6,354 bases of DNA, from positions 1 to 6,354 of the forward strand of contig JARDZQ010000111.1 in the NCBI GenBank assembly GCA_029240775.1, written 5' to 3'. The DNA is from Rubrobacteraceae bacterium (lineage in GTDB: Bacteria > Actinomycetota > Rubrobacteria > Rubrobacterales > Rubrobacteraceae). Made by a program: the position numbers and the translations under genes. Shown piece by piece: positions 1 through 6,181 of this stretch. The notes under the pieces were generated by a model. The model made no database searches. It was not told where the DNA came from and worked only from the letters and a program-made list of their open reading frames with translations. Positions within the stretch are counted from its first letter, which is position 1; each line of letters begins with the position of its first letter.

Positions 1-293
1 CAGAGTAGGGGGGCACACACCTCGCGATCGTCGCGCTGCTGCGGAATTAGGGTGAAGGGCGTATCTATCCCTTTCGCTTGCAAATGGCTAAAGTCGAGCT
101 AAGAACCTAATCCGAAGGCCTATTCCTCCGCAAACCATTATAAGCAGCGGAGAATAGGTGGTAAGACAGGATCAAGCCCAACGCACCGATGGCAGCGTCG
201 CTGATCCTGCCGCCTCTTGGCCCACTAGTCATCGAGCCGAATCTGATGCTGAAGCTCAGACTGCACCAAGACCAATCGACCCTGCGGCGAACA
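1..293. other. No recognisable gene; left flank with an inverted repeat
   Basis: No reading frame here has a family signature together with a plausible ribosome site. The stretch is less GC-rich than the rest of the window, especially at 60-160. It lies downstream of the - strand regulator, so that gene's transcript would run into it. The one clear structure is the inverted repeat at 119-158. A 41-codon - strand frame (107-232) is open but weakly supported and is discussed under findings. Confidence 0.6.
119..158. repeat. Inverted repeat / stem-loop
   Basis: The left arm CCTATTCCTCCGC (119-131) pairs with the right arm GCGGAGAATAGG (147-158). All 12 bases of the right arm are matched, with a single extra C bulged in the left arm and a 15-nt AT-rich loop between. 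It lies about 135 nt past the stop of the YafY-type gene in the direction of its transcription. It could act as a terminator, but there is no clear U-tract on that strand (the - strand continues GGCCTTCGGATTAGG). It could also be the end of a lost mobile element or a protein-binding palindrome. Confidence 0.6.
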
Positions 294-1259
294 TTACCCG
301 AGGCGTCCGGCCTGGCGCGAGATCTCCGCGGCGTGCTGCTTCAAGGCCTCCCTCAACTCCGCAGGACTCTTCACCACGAACGAGCAGTCGAGAGCGGCCA
401 GCACGCGCGCCATCCAGTCGAGGTCGGAGGTCGAAGAGCGCAGGAGGACACCGCAGGACGTCTCCCGGAGGGCGGTGCCGATCGAGGGCACCTGCCGGCG
501 CGCCTCTCCGATGCCCGTCTCGAGCAGAACTTCGACCGACCAGCGGTCCTCCTGCATGGTCGCGAGCGACTCGAGCACCCGTTCCGGCGTGTCGAAGCCG
601 GGAGGGCGCTCGAAGGTCTCTGAGAGCGCCTGGGCCTCCAGTACTCTGTCCAGCCTGAAGAGGCGCCTGCCACTCCTGAGGTGGCAGTAGCCGACCGTGT
701 ACCAGTAGCCTTCCTTGTGGATCACCGCGTAGGGGTCCACTTCCCGCTCGGTCTCCTCCGAGGCCCAGGAGCGGTAGCGCATCCGTACTCGCCTCCGCTC
801 CCGCACGGCCTCGCTCAGCGTCACGGCTAACTCCCCGGCCGGGAGACGCGAAGGGACGGTGGCCGCGGGCACCACGGTCTCCTCGAAGACCCGCACCCGC
901 TCCCGCAGGGCATCGGGCATCACCCTCTCCAGCTTCGCGAGCGCCCCTTCGACCGCAGGGGCGGCCCCCGAGAGACCGAGCCTGCGGGCCGAGAGCAGTC
1001 CGAGGGCCAGCGCGAGGGCCTCCTCATCGGTGAACATCATCGGCGGCAACTTGAACCCGGGCCGCAACACGTAAGCTCCGTACCTCCCCCGCTCGGCCTC
1101 CACGGGCACGCCCATCTCCTTGAGCATAGCCACGTAGCGGCGAACGGTCCGCTCCCCCACCTCCAGCCGCCTCGCCAACTCATTGCCCGTCATCCGCCCG
1201 CGCGCCTGCAACAGCTCCAGCATCGAGAGCAACCTCGTCGTCGGACGGTAGCCGTACAC
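294..1259 (-). CDS. YafY-family HTH/WYL transcriptional regulator
   Basis: A DNA-binding regulator of the DeoR-like YafY/PafC group, acting in the cytoplasm. The 321-aa protein has the usual order and length. Residues about 5-60 form a winged HTH (TGNELARRLEVGERTVRRYV, then the GRYGAYVL wing). Residues 68-80 are the linker FKLPPMMFTDEEA typical of the family. A WYL ligand-sensing domain spans about 145-215, with GYWYTVGY at 185-192 and FRLDRV at 201-206. The WYL signature itself reads WYT. The C-terminal WCX-like region (about 240-315) includes DLDWMARVLAALDCSFVV. The GTG start is preceded by GGGAGG at 8-nt spacing. The gene is divergent from the small-protein/MFS/arginase operon, the usual arrangement for a regulator and its target, so I infer that it controls that operon and itself. 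Ligand unknown. The frame is intact. Confidence 0.93.
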   Translation of the reverse strand: MYGYRPTTRLLSMLELLQARGRMTGNELARRLEVGERTVRRYVAMLKEMGVPVEAERGRYGAYVLRPGFKLPPMMFTDEEALALALGLLSARRLGLSGAAPAVEGALAKLERVMPDALRERVRVFEETVVPAATVPSRLPAGELAVTLSEAVRERRRVRMRYRSWASEETEREVDPYAVIHKEGYWYTVGYCHLRSGRRLFRLDRVLEAQALSETFERPPGFDTPERVLESLATMQEDRWSVEVLLETGIGEARRQVPSIGTALRETSCGVLLRSSTSDLDWMARVLAALDCSFVVKSPAELREALKQHAAEISRQAGRLG

Positions 1260-1366
1260 CCTCTCGACCTCCCGAAAACCTCGAAGATCCTACATCCAAT
1301 CAGGAACAATTATGACCGCTTTAGCCGGTACTCTCACGCGATAGGCGAGCGAGGGAGACGAGCGGC
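1260..1366. promoter_or_regulatory. Divergent regulatory region between regulator and operon
   Basis: This 107-bp gap separates the two divergent starts and must carry both promoters and any operator. The AT-rich core lies at about 1290-1325. There, CAAT occurs twice, 10 bp apart (1297-1300 and 1307-1310), which places both copies on one face of the helix. ACCG and CGGT arms flank a 7-nt spacer near 1315-1330. I could not find a convincing -35/-10 pair in either direction. The regulator's ribosome site (GGGAGG on the - strand) and the operon's (GAGGGAG at 1351-1357) lie at the two edges. Its role is inferred from gene layout. Confidence 0.5.
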
Positions 1367-1585
1367 GTGCACGAGTGGTGGGCAACGGAGTTCGTAAGGG
1401 ACAGGAACGCCGGGATACTGCAGGAGGCGGAGGAGCGGAGGCTCGCGCGGCTGGTCGCCGCGGCGGGAAGGTCGTCGCTGCGGGCGCGTGTGGCGCGGCG
1501 GCTCTTCGGGTTCGCGGTGGCCCTGGAGCGCGATGAGACCTGGCAAGCTGTGTGGGAGAGGCTGGAGGCGCCCAGGCACCCGTGA
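1367..1585 (+). CDS. Small charged protein of unknown function, first gene of the operon
   Basis: The 72-aa product starts at GTG with GAGGGAG 9 nt upstream. It opens with HEWWATEFVRDRN and continues as an Arg/Glu/Ala-rich, probably helical stretch (ILQEAEERRLARLV), then a basic segment (RARVARRLFGFAVALER). It has no transmembrane segment or signal peptide. I have an impression of similar short proteins opening with a W-W-ATE-type motif in other high-GC actinobacteria, but I cannot name a domain and assign no function. Its stop overlaps the next gene's start as GTGA (1582-1585), which implies translational coupling to the MFS exporter. The good ribosome site, clean frame and coupling are the evidence that it is real. 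Shortness and lack of a known fold are the main doubts. Confidence 0.6.
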   Translation: MHEWWATEFVRDRNAGILQEAEERRLARLVAAAGRSSLRARVARRLFGFAVALERDETWQAVWERLEAPRHP

Positions 1586-2971
1586 GGCGGTCTGGAGGGC
1601 GCGTTGTCGGGCGCAAGCGTCTCGCGCTCTTCTTGCTGTGTCTCGCGTCTTTCATGGCGGTGGTCGAGGACACCATCGTCACCATTGCGCTGCCCTCGAT
1701 GAGGCGGGATCTCGGCTTCTCCGGGCCAGACGCGCAGTGGATATTCAACGGCTACATGCTCGCCTTCGGTGGGTTCCTGATAATTTTCGGGCGCGCTGCG
1801 GACGTGTGGGGCAGGCGCCGGATTTTCATGGCGGGCCTCGGCCTGTTCGGCATCTCGTCGCTGCTCGGGGGACTGGCTACCGAGCCGTGGGTCTTGATCT
1901 CCGCCCGCGTCTTGCAGGGCGTCGGTGCGGCGGCGTTCGTGCCTGCCTCGCTCTCCCTGCTGACCGCCATCTTCGCCGAGGGTGAGAAGCGCAACCGCGC
2001 TATCGGCGTCTACGGCGCGATGGCGGCCCTGGGGTTCGTGGTCGGCATGGTGGGCGGCGGCATGATAACCGAACTCCTCAGCTGGCGGTGGGTACTCTTC
2101 GTGAACGTGCCCGTCGCCCTCGCCGCGGTGCTGGCCAGCCCGGCGGCCATAGCCGAGAGCCGGGACGAGGGAGCCCCGCGCGCCCTAGACGTACCCGGAG
2201 CAACGACGGCCACCCTGGGGCTTGCGCCGCTCATCTACGTCGTCTCCGAGTATACCGGATAACGGCTGGGCATCGCCCGCGACGCTCGGCTTCGGCGCCG
2301 CGGGCGTGTTGCTCCTGGCTCTTTCGTGCTGGTCGAGCGCCGCTCGCCGGCGCCGCTGGTTCCGCTCGATGCTCTCCGGGAGCGTGGCGTTGTCGGGCCG
2401 AACGTTGGGATCTTCCTGCAGTCCATGGTCGGCCTGCCGTGGCTCTACGTGCTGACGCTCTACCTGCAGGACGCGCTCGCCGCTGGAGGCCGGACTGCTC
2501 TTCTTGCCCATGACCCTCACCTCCGTAGTCGCGGCCCCCGCCGCAGGCAGGCTCGGCACGAGGACAACGGCGGCTTCTGGACTCGCGCTGTCAGCGGTGG
2601 GACTGCTCCTCACGATGGGCATGTCATCCGAGGGTGGCTTCCCTCCGGTACTCGCGGGCATGGTGGTCGGGGAGGCCGGGTTCATGCTCTGCAACGTCGC
2701 CCTGACGATCGCGGGCAGCGGCGGCGCCGGCGAGGACCGGAAGGGGCTCTCCGCCGGCCTGCTCAACACCTCCATACAGCTCGGCGACGCCTGGGGCCTG
2801 GGCATCGTCGCGACGGTGGTCGCGGCCGCCACCATCGGTGGTGAGGCGGCGAGTTCCGAGGCGCTCATAGGCGGCCTGCGGTGGGGAGCCCTAGCGTGCG
2901 TGGGCTTCGCCGCTCTGGCCCTGCCGGTCGTGCTGTTCGGTCTACCAGGCGGCAAGGAGCAGTACACATGA
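1582..2971 (+). pseudogene. DHA2-type MFS drug exporter, broken by three frameshifts
   Basis: In intact relatives this is a 14-helix proton-coupled drug exporter of the inner membrane (EmrB/QacA group). The GTG start at 1582 overlaps the preceding stop. The first frame runs to TAA at 2260-2262. It shows helix 1 ending VEDTIVTIALPSM, the loop 2-3 motif GRAADVWGRRR, the helix 4 region ARVLQGVGAAAFVPASL, and SWRWVLFVNVP. Homology then moves to the +2 frame at about 2257 (DNGWASPATLGFGAAGVLLL), back to the first frame at about 2322 (FVLVERRSPAPLVPLD, then WLYVLTLYLQDAL), and to the +2 frame again at about 2477 (SPLEAGLLFLPMTLTSVVAA) up to TGA at 2969-2971. The total span, about 463 codons, is near full length for the family, so little has been lost beyond reading frame. 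Only the first 227 residues would be made. Sequencing indels are the alternative explanation. Confidence 0.85.
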
Positions 2972-3868
2972 GGCGGCTCGCGCTCCTCGTCGTCCCTTCC
3001 AACGCGGGCGCCCACTGGCCCGGCCAGGAGAAGGCGCCGCGGGTGTTGCGGGAGGCGGGGCTGGTGGAGCGGCTGGAATCTTCGGGTCTCCCCGTGAGCG
3101 ATCTCGGGGACCTCCCCCGGACTCGCTTCCGGCCGGACCCGGGGCATCACCCGCAGAGCCTGGAGGCCGTCCTTGGGGTGGTCGGATCCGTCGCCGTTCG
3201 GGTCGAGAGGATCGTACGTGACGGCCAGGTGCCGCTAGTGGTTGGCGGCGACTGCACCATCGAGCTCGGGGTGATCTCGGGTTTCCTGCGCGCGGGGGAG
3301 GACCCGGCGCTCCTGTACCTCGATGGCGGCGTGGACCTCTTCACCCCCGCCACCAACCCCACGGGCATCCTCGACTCGATGGGGATAGCACACATGATCG
3401 GGGAGCCGGGGGCGGCAGAGGAGCTCGCGCGAGAGGGTCCCCGCTTCCCGCTGATGGAGGACGAGAAGATCGTCCTCTTCGGCTACGAGCCCAACCCGCC
3501 GGAGACACCCGTGCTACAGCGGCGCTACATGCCCCGCTACCCCGCCGGGAACGTGCGGGATAGACCAGCGAGAGTTAGCCGCTGAGGCCGTCGCTCTCCT
3601 CGAAGATCTCGCGGAACGCTTCGTGGTCCACTTCGACGTGGACGTGATCGACTTCGTGGACCTCCCCGTGGCGGACGTGCCCCAGCACAACGCCGGCCTG
3701 AAGTTCGAAGAGGCCATCGCGTGCCTCGCGACCTTCGCGGCAAGCCCCGCCTTCGGGGGCCTTGTCATCACTGAGTTCAACCCGGATCAAGCAGACGAGA
3801 ACGGGGAGATGGCCGCCAGGTTCGTCCGCCGCGTCGTCGGGGCTCTCAACGCGGCGGGCGGAGGGTGA
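2968..3868 (+). pseudogene. Arginase/agmatinase-family protein, one frameshift, unusual metal site
   Basis: Intact family members are cytoplasmic ureohydrolases with a binuclear metal centre. The ATG at 2968 overlaps the MFS stop as ATGA. The first frame (205 aa, TGA at 3583-3585) has VVGGDCTIELG at 91-101, YLDGGVDLFTP at 117-127, then GILDSMGIAHMIGE, typical of an actinobacterial arginase-like branch. Near 3571 the homology passes to the +2 frame: ELAAEAVALLEDL, HFDVDVIDFVDLP, and GGLVITEFNPDQAD near the end. One extra base explains the break; the full span equals 300 codons plus one nucleotide. The usual GGDH ligand is GGDC, the DAHAD histidine is Gly (DGGVD) and the final DP is DF, while the DxD pair is kept. 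Substrate is therefore uncertain. The 3' end overlaps the convergent phosphoesterase gene by 23 bp. Confidence 0.8.
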
Positions 3869-4682
3869 GAGCGGTGATCTCCGGCCGGCACAGGAAGCGG
3901 AGGCGAGCGTGGACGAACCCGATGCCGCGGTTGGTGTGCTGGATCATGCCCCGCACGTCGTAAAGCCCCCTGGTGTAGCGCTGCGAGAAGGGAGGCAGGA
4001 CCAGACGCCGCAGGAACGGGACAGCCACCTGGCCGCCGTGCGAGTGGCCGGAGAGCTGCAGGTCGAAGCGCCCGGTCGCGGAGCTCACGTCAGCGAAGTC
4101 CGGCTCGTGGGCTAGCAGTATGGCCGCGCCATCCTCCGGCAGCTCCCCGAGCACGAGATCCAGGCGGCTCTTTCCCTCCATGACGTCGTCTATACCCGCG
4201 ACGTGCAGCGCCGCATCGCCCCGCCTCAGCGTGCGCACGGAGTTGATAAGCTCCGTGATCCCGCCCTCCCGCATGCACCGCCGCACGAGCTTGACGTCCG
4301 TCAGGTAGTCGTGGTTGCCGAGGATAGCCACGCAGCCGTCGCGCGCTCTGAGACCGCGCAACGCCTCGACGAGTCGTTGCGCGTCGAACTCCTTCGCCGA
4401 GTAGCTCGCGAAGTCGCCGGTTATGGCGACGAGGTCGGGTTGCTGGTCGTTAACCCTCTCGACTATGCGGTGCAGACGCTCGGGCTTCGACCAATCGTCG
4501 AGATGGAGGTCGCCGAACTGGACGATCCGGTATCCGTCGAACTCCGGCGCGAGCCGGGGCAGGGTTAGCTCCACGGGCCTGACCTCCAACCGGCGGGTCT
4601 CGACCTCCCGCGCGTAGAGAAGGCCGCCCGCCCCCAGGAGCGCCGTCGCCGCGGCCACCCGCTTCACGCCGCGACCGGCCAC
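3846..4682 (-). CDS. Membrane-anchored metallophosphoesterase, YkuE-like
   Basis: A calcineurin-type phosphoesterase with a two-metal site, probably held at the membrane outer face by one N-terminal helix. Counting from the GTG at 4682 (278 aa), residues about 6-24 (VKRVAAATALLGAGGLLYA) form the anchor. Metal-site motifs follow in canonical order: GDLH at 57-60, GDF at 89-91, GNHD at 122-125, AHEPD at 191-195 and GHSHGGQV at 212-219. The ending, NRGIGFVHARLRFLCRPEIT, is typical of the YkuE/YaeI group. I chose this start because GGAGG lies 8 nt upstream, immediately after the SDR stop. The frame is also open to 4805, but that would overlap the SDR gene heavily and give an Arg-rich low-quality N-terminus. 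It follows the SDR with a 13-bp gap, so the two are co-transcribed. Substrate unknown; relatives have been tied to lipid or nucleotide phosphoesters. Confidence 0.9.
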   Translation of the reverse strand: MAGRGVKRVAAATALLGAGGLLYAREVETRRLEVRPVELTLPRLAPEFDGYRIVQFGDLHLDDWSKPERLHRIVERVNDQQPDLVAITGDFASYSAKEFDAQRLVEALRGLRARDGCVAILGNHDYLTDVKLVRRCMREGGITELINSVRTLRRGDAALHVAGIDDVMEGKSRLDLVLGELPEDGAAILLAHEPDFADVSSATGRFDLQLSGHSHGGQVAVPFLRRLVLPPFSQRYTRGLYDVRGMIQHTNRGIGFVHARLRFLCRPEITALTLRPPR

Positions 4683-4690
4683 GTCCGGTG

Positions 4691-4695
4691 CCTCC
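4691..4695 (-). promoter_or_regulatory. Ribosome binding site deciding the phosphoesterase start
   Basis: On the - strand the sequence reads TAG-G-GAGG region then CACCGGAC and GTG. The perfect GGAGG comes directly after the SDR stop codon, at 8-nt spacing to the GTG at 4682. This argues against the longer upstream start and for co-translation of the two genes from one mRNA. A second GTG five codons downstream has poorer spacing. Confidence 0.7.
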
Positions 4696-5343
4696 CTAGA
4701 TCCTTTCGAGAGCTTCGCGGATAGGCGTCTCGCCGGCCAGGATCTCGAACGTCTTGCCGTACGTGCTCTCCATCTCGAGTGCCTCGGCGAAGGTGCGGGC
4801 CACATCGGAGCGGCTGATCTCCCCCCGCCTGCCCAGGGACTCGGCGGCCTCGATCCTGCCGGTCTCCTCCTCGTCGGTCAGGCTCCCCGGCCGGATGATG
4901 GTGTAGTCGAGCCCGCTCTCTCGCAGCCGCTCGTCGGCGCGGGCCTTGGCGCGCAGGTAAGGCCGCATCGGCTCGGGGCCGCCCTCGGGATCATTTGCTC
5001 CCATAGAACTGAGCATCAGGTAGCGGCGCACGCCGTTCTGCTCCGCCGCCTCGACGAGCTTCGCCGCGCCCCCGTAGTCCATCGTCTCCTTGCGGGCGGC
5101 CCCGCTCCCGGGACCCGCACCCGCAGCGAAGACCACCGCGTCGCAGCCCTCCACCGCCCGGCCGACGGTCTCTACTCCCTCTTCTTCGAGGTCAACCAGC
5201 ACGGGCTCCGCGCCGTCCGCCTCGACGTTGGACATCTGCTCCTCCTTGCGGACCAGCCCCAATACCTCGTGCCCGCTCTCGGCGAGCATCCTCACCAGCC
5301 GCCGCGCCGTCTTGCCGTGCGCCCCCGCTACGAGAACCTTCAT
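4696..5343 (-). CDS. Atypical SDR, NAD(P)-binding Rossmann protein (YwnB-like)
   Basis: A cytoplasmic NAD(P)-binding protein of the atypical short-chain dehydrogenase group (NAD(P)H-binding domain, YwnB/NmrA-like). From the ATG at 5343 it has 215 aa, normal for the group. Residues 1-16 (MKVLVAGAHGKTARRL) are the Rossmann turn. VVFAAG at 70-75 and LSSMGA at 111-116 are the core strands. Y129 and K133 (YLRAK) occupy the YxxxK position. LDYTIIRPGSLTDEEETGRI follows, then ISRSDVA at 177-183 and a C-terminal TFEILAGETPI, all family hallmarks. A GTG two codons upstream (5349) is also possible; I prefer the ATG because relatives begin directly with the M-K-V-L strand, and AGGAAGG lies about 9 nt upstream. 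The substrate is unknown and some members are sensors rather than enzymes. It is the first gene of a two-gene unit with the phosphoesterase. Confidence 0.92.
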   Translation of the reverse strand: MKVLVAGAHGKTARRLVRMLAESGHEVLGLVRKEEQMSNVEADGAEPVLVDLEEEGVETVGRAVEGCDAVVFAAGAGPGSGAARKETMDYGGAAKLVEAAEQNGVRRYLMLSSMGANDPEGGPEPMRPYLRAKARADERLRESGLDYTIIRPGSLTDEEETGRIEAAESLGRRGEISRSDVARTFAEALEMESTYGKTFEILAGETPIREALERI

Positions 5344-5447
5344 AGCCACTTCCCTTCCTGAACGTTAGCTCTTCTCCGAAGGCCAGTTTACCCACGTTCG
5401 GTCACCGCCAGTGCGCCAGGTGGTGCTAGCGGTGATAGAGCGTGATC
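5344..5447. promoter_or_regulatory. Divergent intergenic region, SDR / toxin-antitoxin relic
   Basis: This 104-bp gap separates the divergent SDR and antitoxin starts and should hold both promoters. It contains GAACGT...ACGTTC arms at about 5362-5399 and the stronger palindrome at 5402-5435. I see no convincing -35/-10 pair. Confidence 0.45.
5402..5435. repeat. Palindrome upstream of the antitoxin relic
   Basis: Outer arms TCACCGC (5402-5408) and GCGGTGA (5429-5435) match perfectly over 7 bp. Inside them GCGCC and GGTGC pair over 5 bp, with one G-T. The position, 12 bp before the antitoxin start, fits an operator bound by the antitoxin or TA complex, since such modules autoregulate through palindromes. 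A structural hairpin with no regulatory role is possible. Confidence 0.5.
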
Positions 5448-5720
5448 ATGAACCGAGCCACTGTAACGATACTCCGACGATCTAGAGAGTGCAGTCGAAG
5501 CCTACATCTGGATCTCGAAGTTCCCCCGGCGTTGACAGCTGTGATGCAGACCGCGCTCAGAGTGTACCTCTCTGCGAGGGGATGCCTTGCAGAAGGCGTT
5601 TCGAAGACTGCCCTCGTGCTATCTTCGGGTGACAAGCCTCGCGGCCTGCCTCTGGTCAAGAAGGCTACTGTCCTAAGAGGGAAGTCCGTCGCCCAGACCG
5701 TTTTAGAGGACCGGCGTTGA
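5448..5720 (+). pseudogene. Ribbon-helix-helix antitoxin relic
   Basis: The frame from ATG 5448 (or GTG 5442) is open for about 90 codons, but its middle reads wrongly. It starts NRATVTI, the usual RHH beta strand. From about 5473 the continuation is in the next frame: SDDLESAVEAYI, a typical first helix. Near 5509 homology returns to the first frame with LDLEVPPALTAVMQTALRVY, the second helix. It ends with GDKPRGLPLVKKATV and KSVAQTVLEDRR, a toxin-binding tail typical of VapB-type antitoxins. So one inserted and one deleted base about 36 nt apart scramble the first DNA-binding helix while leaving the frame open to the stop. It lies directly before the PIN relic, the standard antitoxin-toxin order. 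The protein as encoded should not bind DNA normally. Family assignment rests on pattern recognition, not a search. Confidence 0.65.
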
Positions 5721-5745
5721 GCGGCGGACGAGGTAGATCAAACTC

Positions 5746-6165
5746 CTGATCCTGTACCTCGACAACCGTCCTCTTGGTCAAACTCTACGTGGCCGAGGAC
5801 GAGCGCGCAGATGTGAAACGGGCCATAGAGAGGACGTCGCAGGTGGCCACCTCCGTCATAGCTTAAGCCGAGGCGCGCTGCCGTCGCACGCAAGCTGCCC
5901 GGACGGCGTGATCTCCGGTGAGCAGCATCACCTGGGTCGTGGAGGTTCTCGGCGGTGAGTGAGAGACTTACGACGAGAGTCTGCCCGTAACCGATAGCCC
6001 GCCCGCCACTCGGCAAACCTGGCGGAGCGGCACGCTCTGCGCAGCTTCGATTCCATGCATCTGGCTTCCGCGCTGCTGATAGGCGGGGGCTCGCACGAAG
6101 AACTGCAGTGCCTCGCGTTCGGCGATGGTCTTAACCCCGCGTCCCGGCAGTCGGTAGCTGTCTTA
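5746..6165 (+). pseudogene. PIN-domain (VapC-like) toxin relic
   Basis: Intact VapC toxins are Mg-dependent ribonucleases of about 130-140 aa. Read across frames, the family pattern is recovered in order. LILYLD (5746-5763) has the first catalytic Asp. After a +1 shift comes TVLLVKLYVAEDERADVKRA, then VATSVIA, an in-frame TAA (5864-5866) where relatives have Tyr, and AEARCRR with the catalytic Glu. A shift near 5900 gives DGVISGEQHHL; another near 5935 gives VVEVLGGE, a TGA (5960-5962) and ETYDESLPVTD. A last shift near 6010 gives LAERHALRSFDSMHLASALL with the third Asp (6049-6051). The fourth acidic site reads FGDGLN instead of FDxxL. No ATG, GTG or TTG is in frame at the start, only CTG. 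Four shifts and two stops make this dead. The 3' limit is approximate. Confidence 0.75.
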
Positions 6166-6181
6166 CGGTCTGGAAGACAGC
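6157..6181. terminator. Hairpin after the toxin relic
   Basis: Arms GCTGTCTT (6157-6164) and AAGACAGC (6174-6181) pair perfectly over 8 bp around a 9-nt loop. It sits right at the end of PIN homology, where a terminator of the former TA operon would be. No T-tract follows, so intrinsic termination is doubtful. Confidence 0.35.

Noticed and set aside
158..658. Long + strand open frames over the regulator gene
   Set aside because: They are Arg/Pro/Ser-rich translations antisense to a clear WYL regulator, without ribosome sites or family motifs.
1290..1748. A 152-codon - strand open frame
   Set aside because: It covers the divergent promoter region and the small gene and has the same Pro/Arg/Ala-rich shadow composition.
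2250..2500. Programmed ribosomal frameshifting in the exporter
   Set aside because: Three shifts with no slippery heptamer or stimulatory structure would be needed; mutation or sequencing error is simpler.
2185..3150. A 321-codon - strand open frame across the MFS gene
   Set aside because: Its product is low-complexity Pro/Ser/Ala/Arg-rich and antisense to clear MFS homology; such frames are common in GC-rich DNA.
4683..4805. Longer N-terminus for the phosphoesterase
   Set aside because: It would lie within the SDR gene and encode an Arg/Ser/Ala-rich stretch; the GTG at 4682 has a perfect GGAGG and places the membrane anchor at the N-terminus.
5746..5748. CTG as a functional start for the PIN toxin
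   Set aside because: The frame downstream is interrupted within six codons and by later stops, so the start question is moot; CTG starts are also rare.
5738..6016. A 92-codon - strand open frame over the toxin relic
   Set aside because: No family motif or ribosome site; the + strand PIN pattern explains the sequence better.
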